DNA of 64,000 nt. It comes from Lycium barbarum (taxonomy: Eukaryota; Streptophyta; Magnoliopsida; Solanales; Solanaceae). Numbering within the stretch: the stretch's first letter is position 1; each line of letters begins with the position of its first letter. A program made the translations under genes and the position numbers. Shown in pieces: positions 11,677-25,416 of this stretch. The notes under the pieces are model-generated. The model was not told the origin of the DNA. It saw only the letters and a program-made list of their open reading frames with translations, and searched no databases. The stretch is from NCBI RefSeq assembly GCF_019175385.1, contig NC_083341.1, positions 67,055,800 to 67,119,799 on the forward strand, written 5' to 3'.

Positions 11677-11836
11677 CTCTGAAATACACAACATACTATT
11701 TAGGAGCAAGAATTTCCTACATCATAGCTCTATCTCACGATTCTTATGAAGAAAGAAGGTCATTTATTCCTAAAATGTCCGCAGCTTCTTGTTTATAAGT
11801 GTGGCGCGCAACACACCCATAACCAAGACTCTACTA
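11677..11836 (-). other. Unit 1 truncated 5' leader and duplication junction
   Basis: The untranslated leader is cut after the word ctacta on the + strand. The remaining leader, the PBS and the 5' LTR present in copies 3 and 4 are absent. The flank aagaatttaaaag that follows equals 5087 onward. Confidence 0.85.
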
Positions 11837-12044
11837 AAGAATTTAAAAGAAAAAATCTAGAATCAAAATATTAAGTTTCCTTCATATTCTTACTGATTTT
11901 CTTTTTCAAATTGATGAACAACTTTCATTGTCATGGCAATGAGAAAAAAGTCCGACTCTTTTCATCTCAAAGACTTAATTCCATCATATGTTTTTAATTT
12001 TTAAACTCCATTTTTTAATTATAACTAAAGTGATGGTACATAAA

Positions 12045-13429
12045 ATAGGATCGGTGTTTCGTACATACTTGGCCAACCAAGGCTCAAGGTTACTCATACC
12101 TGGCCCTACCAAGGCTTCAGGGTTATCCGTACCATCTGCAGATGTGTGCGCGCGTTTCGTAATCGTATACATACTTTATACATATTCATATACATATATC
12201 CTACCCGGCGTTATAAGCTCGGGGTGTCATTATAGCCCTTCATAGGCACATGTGAATATAATAGCCCGTAGGCACCTTTAGCATTATTATTATTATCATC
12301 GTCATCACTAACATCATCGTTTTCGCTACATCTCTATCTTATGCTTACTCGTCAAATGGGGTGCGTAGTACATTCGTAGCACGTATCGAGGATCGTGAGC
12401 TTATGAGCTCGGAGTGTCAATCACTTGAATACAACATACTCATATAGAGGATTTAAGAGTTTGGCCAAGGAACCATGCCTTATGAAAGAAGGGTTAGCCT
12501 TATATACCTCCTCGTCGAACTATTCTACACTTGCGCGTACTCCTTCGATGCTCAAGTTTGTACCTTCATTAATATAATAACAATAGCCATTAGTCATTCA
12601 CATTACCCACATTCCTCATTTTACCCTCCATTGACCATTTTAGTATATACTTCTACCATCCTAGTATTTCAACGCCCCAATATGTTAACCAACGTATAAA
12701 TATCACGAATCTTACCTTAGATGATGTAGGGACAAGCTTTGGTTGATAATACTTCACTTTGAGCAAAACCCTAGTATTTCTCCATTTGCATTTCTTGACT
12801 TGAATGGTATTTAATGGCTTGCTTACACTTGATTCACTTGTTTATGTTGTTGGTGACTTATAATCCTTGAAAACTTATGAAATAAATGTAGAGAGATGAT
12901 TCTAGAGAGAAGTGGTGTAATGTAGAAATGAAATAAAACAAGTCTTGGTCCTCTTATTTAATGAATTGAAAATCTGTGCTGAGGTGTACAGTGGTCGTCC
13001 ATGGAGGTTTACGGTCCGTATTCCAGTTTACGGACCGTCCCTCGTGGTCGTCTTTAACCCTAAGCATAACCAGAAACTTTGGCTGCATGCATGGTGATTT
13101 ACGACCTTGGTTTACGGGCCGGGCCGTAAATCACTTTACGGTCCGTCCTCCTGGTCATATTTTACCACTTCTCAACTGGGCAGAAAGTTGAAACCTTGCA
13201 TGGCAATTTACGACTGCCAGTTTACGGACCGTATTCCATTTTACGGTCCGTATTTTGCACTTTACGACCACTGGGCAGTTTTGCCAACTTTCAACTTTTC
13301 ACATTTCTCGACTTTTCATTCTAATCATTCTCGTCCATATACGCACATTGCTCATGAAACATTATACACTCGCACTCATCAGTAGTTCGTTTACTTGCGT
13401 AGCAACGGGAAATTTTCCGAGGTGTAACA
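12045..13429 (-). mobile_element. Truncated 3' LTR of unit 2
   Basis: It has the same truncation point as in unit 1. Several diagnostic variants (ttatatacctcc, caagtttgtacc, ccctagtatttctcc) match the last LTR of the array (37590-37900) and not units 1 or 3. The PPT-side end (gcactcatcagtagttcg, ccgaggtgtaacattc) matches copy 4. This LTR is a mosaic. Confidence 0.85.
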
Positions 13430-13626
13430 TTCTTCCCCCCATAGGAACATTCGTCCTCGAATGTTAAAGTCTCGGGGAATTCTACAAAATTTCGCCAGAG
13501 TTCCCCTTATAATATGGCGCTACCATCCTGCCACAACAGCCCATAATATCGATGCCACACAGGGCCACAATGTAACAACATAAAAATTTTGGCCACACAT
13601 GACCCATAAAAGGAAATATACATACC

Positions 13627-15489
13627 TTATGATCTTGACGTCTCATCTTGGGCTTCTTCCACGGGCTGAAATAAATGTGGGTATTTAGATCGCATACTTT
13701 CTTCTGCTTCCCATGTCTTCTCCTCTCGATTGCTATTCCTCCACAGAACTTTAATTGAGGCCACTTCCTTGTTCCTAAGCCTCCGTACTTGCCTGTCTAA
13801 TATGGAAATGGGTACCTCTTCATAAGTCAATTTCTCTGTCACTTGCACATCATTTACTGGGACGATCCTAGTGGGATCTCCAACACAATTTCGAAGCATC
13901 GAGACATGAAATACTGGATGGACTGACTCAAATTCCGGAGGTAGATCTAACTCATAGGCCACTTTGCCTATTTTGCGCACAATCTCATATGGTCCAATAT
14001 AACGGGGACTGAGCTTCCTCTTTTTGCCAAATCTCATAACGCCTTTCATTGGCGACACTTTCGAGAATACCCAATCCTTAACTTGGAACTCTAAGTCCCT
14101 TCGACGATTATCCGCATTGGACTTCTGGCGACTTTGAGCCGCTAACAACCGATCTTGTACGAGCTTGACTTTCTCTATAGCTTGCTGGACCAAATCTGGC
14201 CCTATCAACTTGGCCTCTCCAGTTTCAAACCACCCAATCGGGGATCTACACTTTCGCCCATATAAATCCTCATACGGTGCCATTTGAATGCTAGAATGAT
14301 AACTGTTATTGTAAGAAAACTCAATGAGTGGCAAATGGTCATCCCAATTTCCTCCAAGGTCTATCATACATGCTCGTAACATATCCTCGAGAGTCTGAAT
14401 AGTGCGTTCAGCTTGCCCATCGGTGTGCGGGTGAAATGCCGTGCCTAGGTGCACTTGGGTCCCTAGACCCTCTTGGAACGATCTCCAAAACTTAGCTGTA
14501 AACTGGGTACCTCTATCGGAGATAATAGATACTGGGACGCCATGGAGTTTCACTATCTCTTTAAGATAAATCTTCGCATAATCTTCTGCCGCATAGGTCG
14601 TCCTGACCGGTAAGAAATGAGCTGACTTTGTGAGTCTATCCACAATCACCCATATGGAATCATACTTACGTCGAGAACGGGGTAACCCTGTAATGAAATC
14701 CATATTAATCACTTCCCACTTCCAAGTTGGGATTTCTATAGCTTGCAATAATCCACCAGGCTTTTGGTGTTCAATCTTCACTTGTTGGCAATTAGGACAC
14801 TGAGCTACGAATTCCGCTATATCTTTCTTCATTCCATTCCACCAGTATATAGACTTAAGATCATGATACATTTTCGTCGCTCCGGGGTGTACGGAGTAAC
14901 GGGAACAATGAGCTTCCCTCAATATTTGGTGACGTAGGCCTACCACATCGGGAACACATAACCTGCCTCGACATCGGAGAACTCCGTCTCCCGAAATATC
15001 AAATGATGACTCCTCTTTCTGAGGGAGTGTATCTCTGTACTGCATTAGCATGGGATCCTCATATATTCGCTCTTTTACTTCCGCTACTAGCGATGAAACT
15101 GCTGAATTCTGAATAGTAGCTCCGCTGCTACCTGAGTCCACTACTCGGACTCCTAGGCTAGCTAACTGTTGAAGCTCACGGGCCATCTCTTTCTTTTCTG
15201 GTCGTACATCACTTAGACTTCCCATGGATCTGCGGCTAAGAGCGTCAGCCACAACGTTAGCCCTTCCGGGGTGATACAAGATATCAACATCATAATCCTT
15301 TAGCAACTCCAACCATCGTCGTTGCCGCAAATTCAACTCTTTCTGCCTGAAGATATACTGAAGGCTCTTATGATCTGTATAAACATCCACATGGACACCA
15401 TATAAATAATGTCGCCATATCTTTAATGCATGGACCACTGCGGCTAATTCTAAATCACGGGTCGGGTAATTTTGTTCATGTTTCCGCAA
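13627..15489 (-). pseudogene. Unit 2 pol 3' part: RNase H, integrase, chromodomain
   Basis: An open frame of 620 codons, nearly identical to unit 1. The HHCC zinc site, the DDE catalytic residues and the chromodomain end are all present. Small differences include a Lys replacing Met in the chromodomain (EEKTWEAEE) and FSKV for FLKV. It shares with units 1 and 3 the TAA that separates it from RT and the HPHTDGQAE variant, where copy 4 has HPQTDGQAE. Confidence 0.9.
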
Positions 15490-16626
15490 TTACCTAGAAG
15501 CGTACGCAATCTCCTTACCATGTTGCATCACTACACAACCTAGACCGACGCCTGAAGCATCGCAATAAACAACATACCCTTCCAATCCCTCTGGAAGTGT
15601 CAAGACTGGTGCAGAAGTCAATCTATCTTTCAACTCTTGGAAGATACGCTCGCAGGCATCTGTCCATTGAAACTTAGCTGACTTCTGAGTCAACTTTGTG
15701 AGCGGTGCAGAAATAGAAGAGAAACCTTCAAAAAATCTTCTGTAATAACCTGCTAAACCCAAAAAGCTATGAACCTCCGTAGGAGTCGTGGGCCTTGGCC
15801 AAGTCTTCACGGCCTCAATCTTTTGGCTATCCACCCGAATCCCATCAGCCGGAACAATATGTCCCAGAAATGATACTGAGTTCAACCAAAACTCACACTT
15901 GGAGAATTTTGCAAACAACTCTCGAGCTCGCAGAACTCCAAGGACTATACGCAGATGCTTCGCATGATTTGTCTCGGATCTAGAATACACCGGGATAGCG
16001 TCGATGAATACAATCACGAATAGATCCAGAAAAGGTCTGAATACATTATTCATTAAGCCCATAAACGCTGCCGGTGCATTAGTTAACCCAAACGACATTA
16101 CTCGGAACTCGAAATGGCCATATCTTGTTCTGAAAGCTGTCTTAGGGATATCGTTCTCCCTAACTCTTAGTTGGTGGTACCCGGACCTCAAATCAATCTT
16201 TGAAATCCATTTGACACCTTGCAATTGATCAAATAAATCATCGATCCTCGAAAGAGGATACTTGTTTTTAATCGTCACTTTATTCAATTGCCGATAATCA
16301 ATGCACATTCTCAAGGAGCCATCCTTCTTTCGGACGAACAATACGGGTGCTCCCCACGGGGATGAACTAGGCCTAATGAAGCCTTTATCAAGCAAGTCCC
16401 TCAATTGCTCCTTCAACGCTTTCAATTCTGCGGGTGCCATTATATATGGAGGAATAGATATAGGTGTGGTGCCTGGCAACACATCAATGGTAAAATCAAT
16501 CTCCCGTTCGGGAGGAAGGCCTGGAAGCTCTTCCGGGAACACATCCGGAAATTCGTTCACCACTGGAACTGACTGTAGGGTCGGCGACTCAGCTTCTACA
16601 TCTTGAACTCGTACTAGATGATAAAT
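15490..16626 (-). pseudogene. Unit 2 reverse transcriptase with a mutated active site
   Basis: This is the same RT and RNase H start as unit 1. The catalytic box reads [10 protein letters not shown]: the second aspartate of the FIDD pair is Ala (GCT, + strand 15997-15999). Loss of this metal-binding residue would abolish polymerase activity even without the TAA and TGA stops that flank the frame. Confidence 0.9.
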
Positions 16627-18078
16627 TCACCCTTTTGTGATCATTTTCCTTGCCTTTAGATAGGAAATAAACCTACCTTTTGGTGATGCCGCATTCCCTT
16701 TCCATTCTAAGACTGGTTCTCCCGGAAACTGGAAACGAACCATATTCATTCGGCAATCAACATTGGCATAACAAGAAGCCAACCAATCCATGCCTATAAT
16801 AACATCAAAATCTACCATTTCTAGCTCATGCAAATCAATCATGGTACGACGATCACAAATCACAATCACACAATTCCTATATACTCGGCTAGCTATTACC
16901 GATTCACCCACTGGTGTAGACACCTCAAAAGGTTTGATAGACTCCGGCTCAATTATAAATCGACCCGCAATATATGGAGTAACATATGATAATGTGGAGC
17001 CCGGATCAATCAAAGCATATACATCATGAGAGAATACCGATAATATACCTGTGACCACATCAGGAGAAGACTCAAGATCTTGGCGACCAGCCAAAGCATA
17101 AATACGGTGCTGAGGACCGCTAGTACTGGGAGCTCTGCCTCTACCTCTACCATGGCCGACTGGCGCATGTGAACCTGGCCCCGTAAGGCGCACAGATGCC
17201 GAAGATCCAGCTACCGACCCTGATGGTTGGGTCCTACCTCTACCATGTACTGAGGGGCAATCACGCATAATATGGCCTGGTCGACCACATGAATAGCAAC
17301 CATCCGAACCCAATCGGCATTGACCCCAATGCGACTTCCCACACTGGGAACATCGTGGTATAGGTGGCCTTGACTGGCCAGAATCACCTCTAAACTGGGA
17401 CCCCGAATAACTCTGACTCGGCCCGGGATGAGTAGATCTATCAAGGCTCTGGCCTGAAAACCGTGGAGGTGCACTGGTCATAGAATAGCCCGAATGTCTA
17501 GGGAACTGTTGCCTGTGTCCGCCTCTGGACTCACTTATTGGGCCCGAAGATCTGGCCCTCTTGCTATGACCCCTATCCTGCTCGCGCTCACTTCTCCGCT
17601 GCTGTAGGTTTTCTTCTATGTTCTGAGCATGCGCCTGAATGCGTGCAATATCCATACCGTCCTGAAGGGACGTAGTCAAGCATTTATCCATCAAGTGTGG
17701 CCCTAGGCCCTTTACGAATCGGTGTACCCTGTCGCCCATATCTGCCACCATGGCCGAAGCATACCTAGCCAAGGAGTTAAAGCGGAGGCTATACTCTAGG
17801 GCACTCATACTACCTTGCCTCAAATTTAAGAATTTATCGGCCCTTGCTCGCCGAATTTCTGGAGGCATATAGTGACGGAGAAAAGCATCAACAAAATCTT
17901 GCCATACCGGGGGAGGTGCATTTTCTCCCCGTGAAGCCATCCATACCGTATACCATTGAATCGAGACATATCTCAATCTATATGACGCTAACTCCACTGA
18001 CTCGGTGTCCGAAACATGTATCAACCGGAGCGTCCTTAGCATACCATCAATAAAGTCCTGGGGATCCTCCTCCGGCTT
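16627..18078 (-). pseudogene. Unit 2 gag (C-terminal part) and protease
   Basis: The longest gag-PR frame of the array: 471 codons open from 18042, with the frame continuing back to the TAA at 18079. It has the capsid region, two zinc knuckles and a protease box with the family DPGST sequence. It lacks the extra G found in unit 1. The TGA at its end precedes RT. Confidence 0.88.
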
Positions 18079-18435
18079 TTACCCAAAAAATTTCGGGGGG
18101 TTCAAAGTAATGAAATCACAGGCCCTTGCACTAACAACCCTATCACCATACCCTGAACCTTGCCTCTGAGCCTGGGCCGCAACCAACTGGGTCAACAAAT
18201 TAATGGCCTCTTTCACATCTTGGCCAGAAGCATTCGGTGGAGGAGCTGGAGGTGCTGGAGCTGGGGCTGAGGCTCCCTCACGCTCCTCAGTAATAGGCAC
18301 TGTCTGGGACGACTGAGATTGAGCCGCACTCTGGGACTCACTTTCCTCTACTACCGGTGGCGGTGCTTTCTTAGCCCGCTTCTCTGCCACCGTCTTGCCC
18401 TTTTGGGCTGCCGTAGCCTTTCCCTTTTTAGGCAT
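18079..18435 (-). pseudogene. Unit 2 gag N-terminal part
   Basis: The ATG is at 18435 (MPKKGK...). The frame ends at the TAA shared with unit 1, in the word GSKPEED of the capsid region. The last codons (ARACDFITLNPPKFFG) carry two substitutions against the other copies. Confidence 0.88.
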
Positions 18436-18803
18436 CTCTGAAATACACAACATACGATTTAGGAGCAAGAATTTCCTACATCATAGCTCTATCGCACGAT
18501 TCTTATGAAGAAAGAAGGTCATTTATTCCTAAAATGTCCGCAGCTTCTTGTTTATAAGTGTGGCGCGCAACACACCCATAACCAAGACTCTACTAAAGAA
18601 TTTAAAAGAAAAAATCTAGAATCAAAATATTAAGTTTCCTTCATATTCTTACTGATTTTCTTTTTCAAATTGATGAACAACTTTCATTGTCATGGCAATG
18701 AGAAAAAAGTCCGACTCTTTTCATCTCAAAGACTTAATTCCATCATATGTTTTTAATTTTTAAACTCCATTTTTTAATTATAACTAAAGTGATGGTACAT
18801 AAA

Positions 18804-20197
18804 ATAGGATCGGTGTTTCGTACATACTTGGCCAACCAAGGCTCAAGGTTACTCATACCTGGCCCTACCAAGGCTTCAGGGTTATCCGTACCATCTGCAG
18901 ATGTGTGCGCGCGTTTCGTAATCGTATACATACTTTATACATATTCATATACATATATCCTACCCGGCGTTATAAGCTCGGGGTGTCATTATAGCCCTTC
19001 ATAGGCACATGTGAATATAATAGCCCGTAGGCACCTTTAGCATTATTATTATTATCATCGTCATCACTAACATCATCGTTTTCGCTACATCTCTATCTTA
19101 TGCTTACTCGTCAAATGGGGTGCGTAGTACATTCGTAGCACGTATCGAGGATCGTGAGCTTATGAGCTCGGAGTGTCAATCACTTGAATACAACATACTC
19201 ATATAGAGGATTTAAGAGTTTGGCCAAGGAACCATGCCTTATGAAAGAAGGGTTAGCCTTACATACCTCCTCGTCGAACTATTCTACACTTGCGCGTACT
19301 CCTTCGATGCTCAAGTTTCTACCTTCATTAATATAATAACAATAGCCATTAGTCATTCACATTACCCACATTCCTCATTTTACCCTCCATTGACCATTTT
19401 AGTATATACTTCTACCATCCAAGTATTTCAACGCCCCAATATGTTAACCAACGTATAAATATCATGAATCTTACCTTAGATGATGTAGGGACAAGCTTTG
19501 GTTGATAATACTTCACTTTGAGCAAAACCCTAGTTTTTCTCCATTTGCATTTCTTGACTTGAATGGTATTTAATGGCTTGCTTACACTTGATTCACTTGT
19601 TTATGTTGTTGGTGACTTATAATCCTTGAAAACTTATGAAATAAATGTAGAGAGTTGATTCTAGAGAGAAGTGGTGTAATGTAGAAATGAAATAAAACAA
19701 GTCTTGGTCCTCATATTTAATGAATTGAAAATCTGTGCTGAGGTGTACAGTGGTCGTCCATGGAGGTTTACGGTCCGTATTCCAGTTTACGGACCGTCCC
19801 TCGTGGTCGTCTTTAACCCTAAGCATAACCAGAAACTTTGGCTGCATTCATGGTGATTTACGACCTTGGTTTACGGGCCGGGCCGTAAATCACTTTACGG
19901 TCCGTCCTCCTGGTCGTATTTTACCACTTCTCAACTGGGCAGAAAGTTGAAACCTTGCATGGCAATTTACGACTGCCAGTTTACGGACCGTATTCCATTT
20001 TACGGTCCGTATTTTGCACTTTACGACCACTGGGCAGTTTTGCCAACTTTCAACTTTTCACATTTCTCGACTTTTCATTCTAATCATTCTCGTCCATATA
20101 CGCACATTGCTCATGAAACATTATACACTCACACTCCTCGCACACATCACTAGTTCGTTTACTTGCGTACCAACGGGAAATTTTCTGAGGTGTAACA
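18804..20197 (-). mobile_element. Truncated 3' LTR of unit 3
   Basis: It has the same truncation as units 1 and 2. Its PPT-side end (cactcctcgcacacatcac, tctgaggtgtaacattt) matches unit 1 and differs from unit 2 and copy 4. Confidence 0.85.
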
Positions 20198-20400
20198 TTT
20201 TTCCCCCCTTAGGAACATTCGTCCTCGAATGTAAAAGTCTCGGGGAATTCTACAAAATTTCGCCAGAGTTCCCCTTATAATATGGCGCTACCATCCTGCC
20301 ACAACAACCCATAATATCGATGCCACACAGGGCCACAACGTAACAACATAAAAATTTTGGCCACACATGACCCAAAAGCATAAAAGGAAATATACATACC

Positions 20401-22263
20401 TTATGATCTTGACGTCTCATCTTGGGCTTCTTCCACGGGCTGAAATAAATATGGGTATTTAGATCGCATACTTTCTTCTGCTTCCCATGTCATCTCCTCT
20501 CGATTTCTATTCCTCCACAGAACTTTAATTGAGGCCACTTCCTTGTTCCTAAGCCTCCGTACTTGCCTGTCTAATATGGCAATGGGTACCTCTTCATAAG
20601 TCAATTTCTCTGTCACTTGCACCTCATTTACTGGGACGATCCTAGTGGGATCTCCAACGCATTTTCGAAGCATCGAGACATGAAATACTGGATGGACTGA
20701 CTCCAATTCCGGAGGTAGATCTAACTCATAGGCCACTTTGCCTATTTTGCGCACAATCTCATATGGTCCAATATAACGGGGACTGAGCTTCCTCTTTTTG
20801 CCAAATCTCATAACTCCTTTCATTGGCGACACTTTCAAGAATACCCAATCCTTAACTTGGAACTCTAAGTCCCTTCGACGATTATCCGCATTGGACTTCT
20901 GGCGACTTTGAGCCGCTAACAACCGATCTTGTACGAGCTTGACTTTCTCTATAGATTGCTGGACCAAATCTGGCCCTATCAACTTGGCCTCTCCAGTTTC
21001 AAACCACCCAATCGGGGATCTACACTTTCGCCCATATAAATCCTCATACGGTGCCATTTGAATGCTAGAATGATAACTGTTATTGTAAGAAAACTCAATG
21101 AGTGGCAAATGGTCATCCCAATTTCCTCCAAGGTCTATCATACATGCTCGTAACATATCCTCGAGAGTCTGAATAGTGCGTTCAGCTTGCCCATCGGTGT
21201 GCGGGTGAAATGCCGTGCCTAGGTGCACTTGGGTCCCTAGACCCTCTTGGAACGATCTCCAAAACTTAGCTGTAAACTGGGTCCCTCTATCGGAGATAAT
21301 AGATACTGGGACGCCATGGAGTTTCACTATCTCTTTAAGATAAATCTTCGCATAATCTTCTGCCGCATAGGTCGTCCTGACCGGTAAGAAATGAGCTGAC
21401 TTTGTGAGTCTATCCACAATCACCCATATGGAATCATACTTACGTCGAGAACGGGGTAACCCTGTAATGAAATCCATATTAATCACTTCCCACTTCCAAG
21501 TTGGGATTTCTATAGCTTGCAATAATCCACCCGGCTTTTGGTGTTCAATCTTCACTTGTTGGCAATTAGGAAACTGAGCTACGAATTCCGCTATATCTTT
21601 CTTCATTCCATTCCACCAGTATATAGACTTAAGATCATGATACATTTTCGTCGCTCCGGGGTGTACGGAGTAACGGGAACAATGAGCTTCCCTCAATATT
21701 TGGTGACGTAGGCCTACCACATCGGGAACACATAACCTGCCTCGACATCGGAGAACTCCGTCTCCCGAAGTATCAAATGATGACTCCTCTTTCTGAGGGA
21801 GTGTATCTCTGTACTGCATTAGCATGGGATCCTCATATATTCGCTCTTTTACTTCCGCTACTAGCGATGAAACTGCTGAATTCTGAATAGTAGCTCCGCT
21901 GCTACCTGAGTCCACTACTCGGACTCCTAGGCTAGCTAACTGTTGAAGCTCACGGGCCATCTCTTTCTTTTCTGGTCGTACATCACTTAGACTTCCCATG
22001 GATCTGCGGCTAAGAGCGTCAGCCACAACGTTAGCCCTTCCGGGGTGATACAAGATATCAACATCATAATCCTTTAGCAACTCCAACCATCGTCGTTGCC
22101 GCAAATTCAACTCTTTCTGCCTGAAGATATACTGAAGGCTCTTATGATCTGTATAAACATCCACATGGACACCATATAAATAATGTCGCCATATCTTTAA
22201 TGCATGGACCACTGCGGCTAATTCTAAATCACGGGTCGGGTAATTTTGTTCATGTTTCCGCAA
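20401..22263 (-). pseudogene. Unit 3 pol 3' part: RNase H, integrase with damaged zinc site, chromodomain
   Basis: A 620-codon frame like units 1 and 2. In the integrase N-terminal zinc site the first cysteine of CPNC is Phe (FPNC), which should disturb the HHCC finger. The DDE core residues remain. The same upstream TAA separates it from RT. Confidence 0.9.
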
Positions 22264-23400
22264 TTACCTAGAAGCGTACGCAATCTCCTTACCATGTTGC
22301 ATCACTACACAACCTAGACCGACGCCTGAAGCATCGCAATAAACAACATACCCTTCCAATCCCTCTGGAAGTGTCAAGACTGGGGCAGAAGTCAATCTAT
22401 CTTTCAACTCTTGGAAGATACGCTCGCAGGCATCTGTCCATTGAAACTTAGCTGACTTCTGAGTCAACTTTGTGAGCGGTGCAGAAATAGAAGAGAAACC
22501 TTCAACAAATCTTCTGTAATAACCTGCTAAACCCAAAAAGCTATGAACCTCCGTAGGAGTCGTGGGCCTTGGCCAAGTCTTCACGGCCTCAATCTTTTGG
22601 CTATCCACCCGAATCCCATCAGCCGGAACAATATGTCCCAGAAATGATACTGAGTTCAACCAAAACTCACACTTGGAGAATTTTGCAAACAACTCTCGAG
22701 CTCGCAGAACTCCAAGGACTATACGCAGATGCTCCGCATGATTTGTCTCGGATCTAGAATACACCGGGATATCGTCGATGAATACAATCACGAATAGATC
22801 CAGAAAAGGTCTGAATACATTATTCATTAAGCCCATAAACGCTGCCGGTGCATTAGTTAACCCAAACGACATTACTCGGAACTCGAAATGGCCATATCTT
22901 GTTCTGAAAGCTGTCTTAGGGATATCGTTCTCCCTAACTCTTAGTTGGTGGTACCCGGACCTCAAATCAATCTTTGAAATCCATTTGACACCTTGCAATT
23001 GATCAAATAAATCATCTATCCTCGGAAGAGGATACTTGTTTTTAATCGTCACTTTATTCAATTGCCGATAATCAATGCACATTCTCAAGGAGCCATCCTT
23101 CTTTCGGACGAACAATACGGGTGCTCCCCACGGGGATGAACTAGGCCTAGTGAAGCCTTTATCAAGAAAGTCCCTCAATTTCTCCTTCAACTCTTTCAAT
23201 TCTGCGGGTGCCATTTTATATGGAGGTATAGATATAGGTGTGGTGCCTGGTAACACGTCAATGGTAAAATCAATCTCCCGTTCGGGAGGAAGGCCTGGAA
23301 GCTCTTCCGGGAACACATCCGGAAATTTGTTCACCACTGGAACTGACTGTAGGGTCGGCGACTCAGCTTCTACATCTTGAACTCGTACTAGATGATAAAT
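22264..23400 (-). pseudogene. Unit 3 reverse transcriptase
   Basis: RT with an intact [10 protein letters not shown] box. From about 23130 toward gag it departs from units 1 and 2 ([11 protein letters not shown] where they have [34 protein letters not shown]). This marks a likely recombination switch point. Confidence 0.9.
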
Positions 23401-24866
23401 TCACCCTTTTGTAATCATTTTCCTTGCCTTTAGATAGGAAATAAACCTACCTTTTGGTGATGCCGCATTCCCTTTCCATTCTAAGACTGGTTCTCCCGGA
23501 AACTGAAATCGAACCATTTTCATTCGGCAATTAACATTGGCATAACAAGAAGCCAACCAATCCATGCCCATAATAACATCAAAATCTACCATTTCTAGCT
23601 CATGCAAATCAATCATGGTACGACGATCACAAATCACAATCACACAATTCCTATATACTCGGCTAGCTATTACCGATTCACCCACGGGTGTAGACACCTC
23701 AAAAGGTTTGATAGACTCCGGCTCAATTATAAATCGACCCGCAATATATGGAGTAACATATGATAATGTGGAGCCCGGATCAATCAAAGCATATACATCA
23801 TGAGAGAATACCGATAATATACCTGTGACCACATCAGGAGAAGACTCAAGATCTTGGCGTCCAGCCAAAGCATAAATACGGTGCTGAGGACTGCTAGTAC
23901 TGGGAGCTCTGCCTCTACCTCTACCATGGCTGACTGGCGCCTGTGAACCTGGCCCCGTAAGGCGCATAGATGCCGAACATCCGGCTACCGACCCTGATGG
24001 TGGGGTCCTACCTCTACCATGTACTGAGGGGCAATCACGCATAATATGGCCTGGTCGACCACATGAATAGCAACCATCTAAACCAAATCGGTATTGACCC
24101 CAATGCGACTTCCCACACTAGGAACATCATGGTATAAGTGGCCTTGACTGGCCTGAATCACCTCTAAACTGGGACCCCGAATAAATCTGACTCGGCTCGG
24201 GATGAGTAGATCTATCAAGGCTCTGGCCTGAAAACCGTGGAGGTGCACTGGTCATAGAATAGCCCGAATGTCTAGGGAACTGTTGCCTGTGTCCGCCTCT
24301 GGACTCACTTATTGGGCCCGAAAATCTGGCCCTCTTGCTATGACCCCTATCCTGCTCGCGCTCACTTCTCCGCTGCTGTAGGTTTTCTTCTAAGTTCTGA
24401 GCATGCGCCTGAATGCGTGCAATATCCATACCGTCCTGAAGGGATGCAGTCAAGCATTTATCCATCAAGTGTGGCCCTAGGCCCTTTACGAATCGGCGTA
24501 CCCTGTTGCCCATATCTGCCACCATGGCCGAAGCATACCTAGCCAAGGAGTTAAAGCGGAGGCTATACTCTAGGGCACTCATACTACCTTGCCTCAAATT
24601 TAAGAATTTATCGGCCCTTGCTCGCTGAATTTCTGGAGGCATATAGTGACGGAGAAAAGCATCAACAAACTCCTGCCATACCGGGGGAGGTGCATTTGCT
24701 CCCCGTGAAGACATCCATACCGTATACCATTGAATCGAGACATCTCTCAATCTATATGACACTAACTCCACTGACTCGGTGCCCGAAGCATGTATCAACC
24801 GGAGCCCCCTTAGCATACCATCAATAAAGTCCTAGGGATCCTCCTCCGGCTTTGACCCAAAGAATT
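23401..24866 (-). pseudogene. Unit 3 gag (C-terminal part) and protease, several stops
   Basis: The protease box DPGSTLSY is present. The first zinc knuckle region is broken by two stops (CGA to TGA and CAG to TAG) near 24113-24127. The capsid part 24127-24816 is open. The whole gag region is more divergent than the pol of this unit and shares variants with copy 4, for example gatggtggggtcc and the absence of the TAA of units 1 and 2. Confidence 0.85.
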
Positions 24867-25222
24867 CGGGGGGGGGGGGGGGGGGGGTTCAAAGTAATGA
24901 AATCACGGGCCCTTGCACTAACAACCCTATCACCATACCCTGGACCTTGCCTCTGAGCCTGGGCCGCAACCAACTGGGTCAACAAATTAATGGCCTCTTT
25001 CACATCTTGGCCAGAAGCATTCGGTGGAGGAGCTGGAGGTGCTGGAGCTGGGGCTGAGGCTCCCTCACGCTCCTCAGTAATAGGCACTGTCTGGGAGGAC
25101 TGAGATTGAGCTGCACTCTGGGACTCACTTTCCTCTACTACCGGTGGCGGTACTTTCTTAGCCCGCTTCTCTGCCACCGTCTTGCCCTTTTGGGCTGCCG
25201 TAGCCTTTCCATTTTTAGGCAT
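24867..25222 (-). pseudogene. Unit 3 gag N-terminal part, interrupted by a 20-G tract
   Basis: The ATG is at 25222 (MPKNGKATAAQ). After LNPP the frame runs into a run of 20 G on the + strand (24868-24887), where the other copies have six. This alters the reading frame before the capsid region continues. Confidence 0.85.
24868..24887. repeat. Poly-G tract, 20 nt
   Basis: An uninterrupted run of 20 G at the place of a six-G run in the sister copies. It could be a real slippage expansion or a sequencing/assembly artefact. Confidence 0.9.
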
Positions 25223-25416
25223 CTCTGAAATACACAACACACGATTTAGGAGCAATAATTTCCTACATCATAGCTCTATCGCACGATTCTTATGAAGAAA
25301 GAAGGTCATTTATTCCTAAAATGTCTGCAGCTTCTTGTTTATAAGTGTGGCGCGCAACACACCCATAACCAAGACTCTACTAGACACGGCTCGTAGACAC
25401 ACCCTAGGACTGAACT

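Larger units (their letters stand above)
5086..11836 (-). repeat. Tandem unit 1 (flank + truncated LTR + gag-pol internal region)
   Basis: The 6751-bp unit contains 208 bp of non-element flank, a 3' LTR lacking its outer end, and an internal region from the PPT to the middle of the 5' leader. It joins the next unit at 11836/11837, where leader sequence (ctacta) runs straight into the same flank seen at 5086. Two bases (TA) are shared at the junction. The unit has no PBS and no 5' LTR, so it cannot be reverse transcribed as it stands. Confidence 0.85.
11837..18595 (-). repeat. Tandem unit 2
   Basis: The same organisation as unit 1 at a 6759-bp period, with an identical breakpoint at each end. 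The identical junctions at 11836 and 18595 mean one duplication was later copied again, for example by unequal crossing over. Confidence 0.85.
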
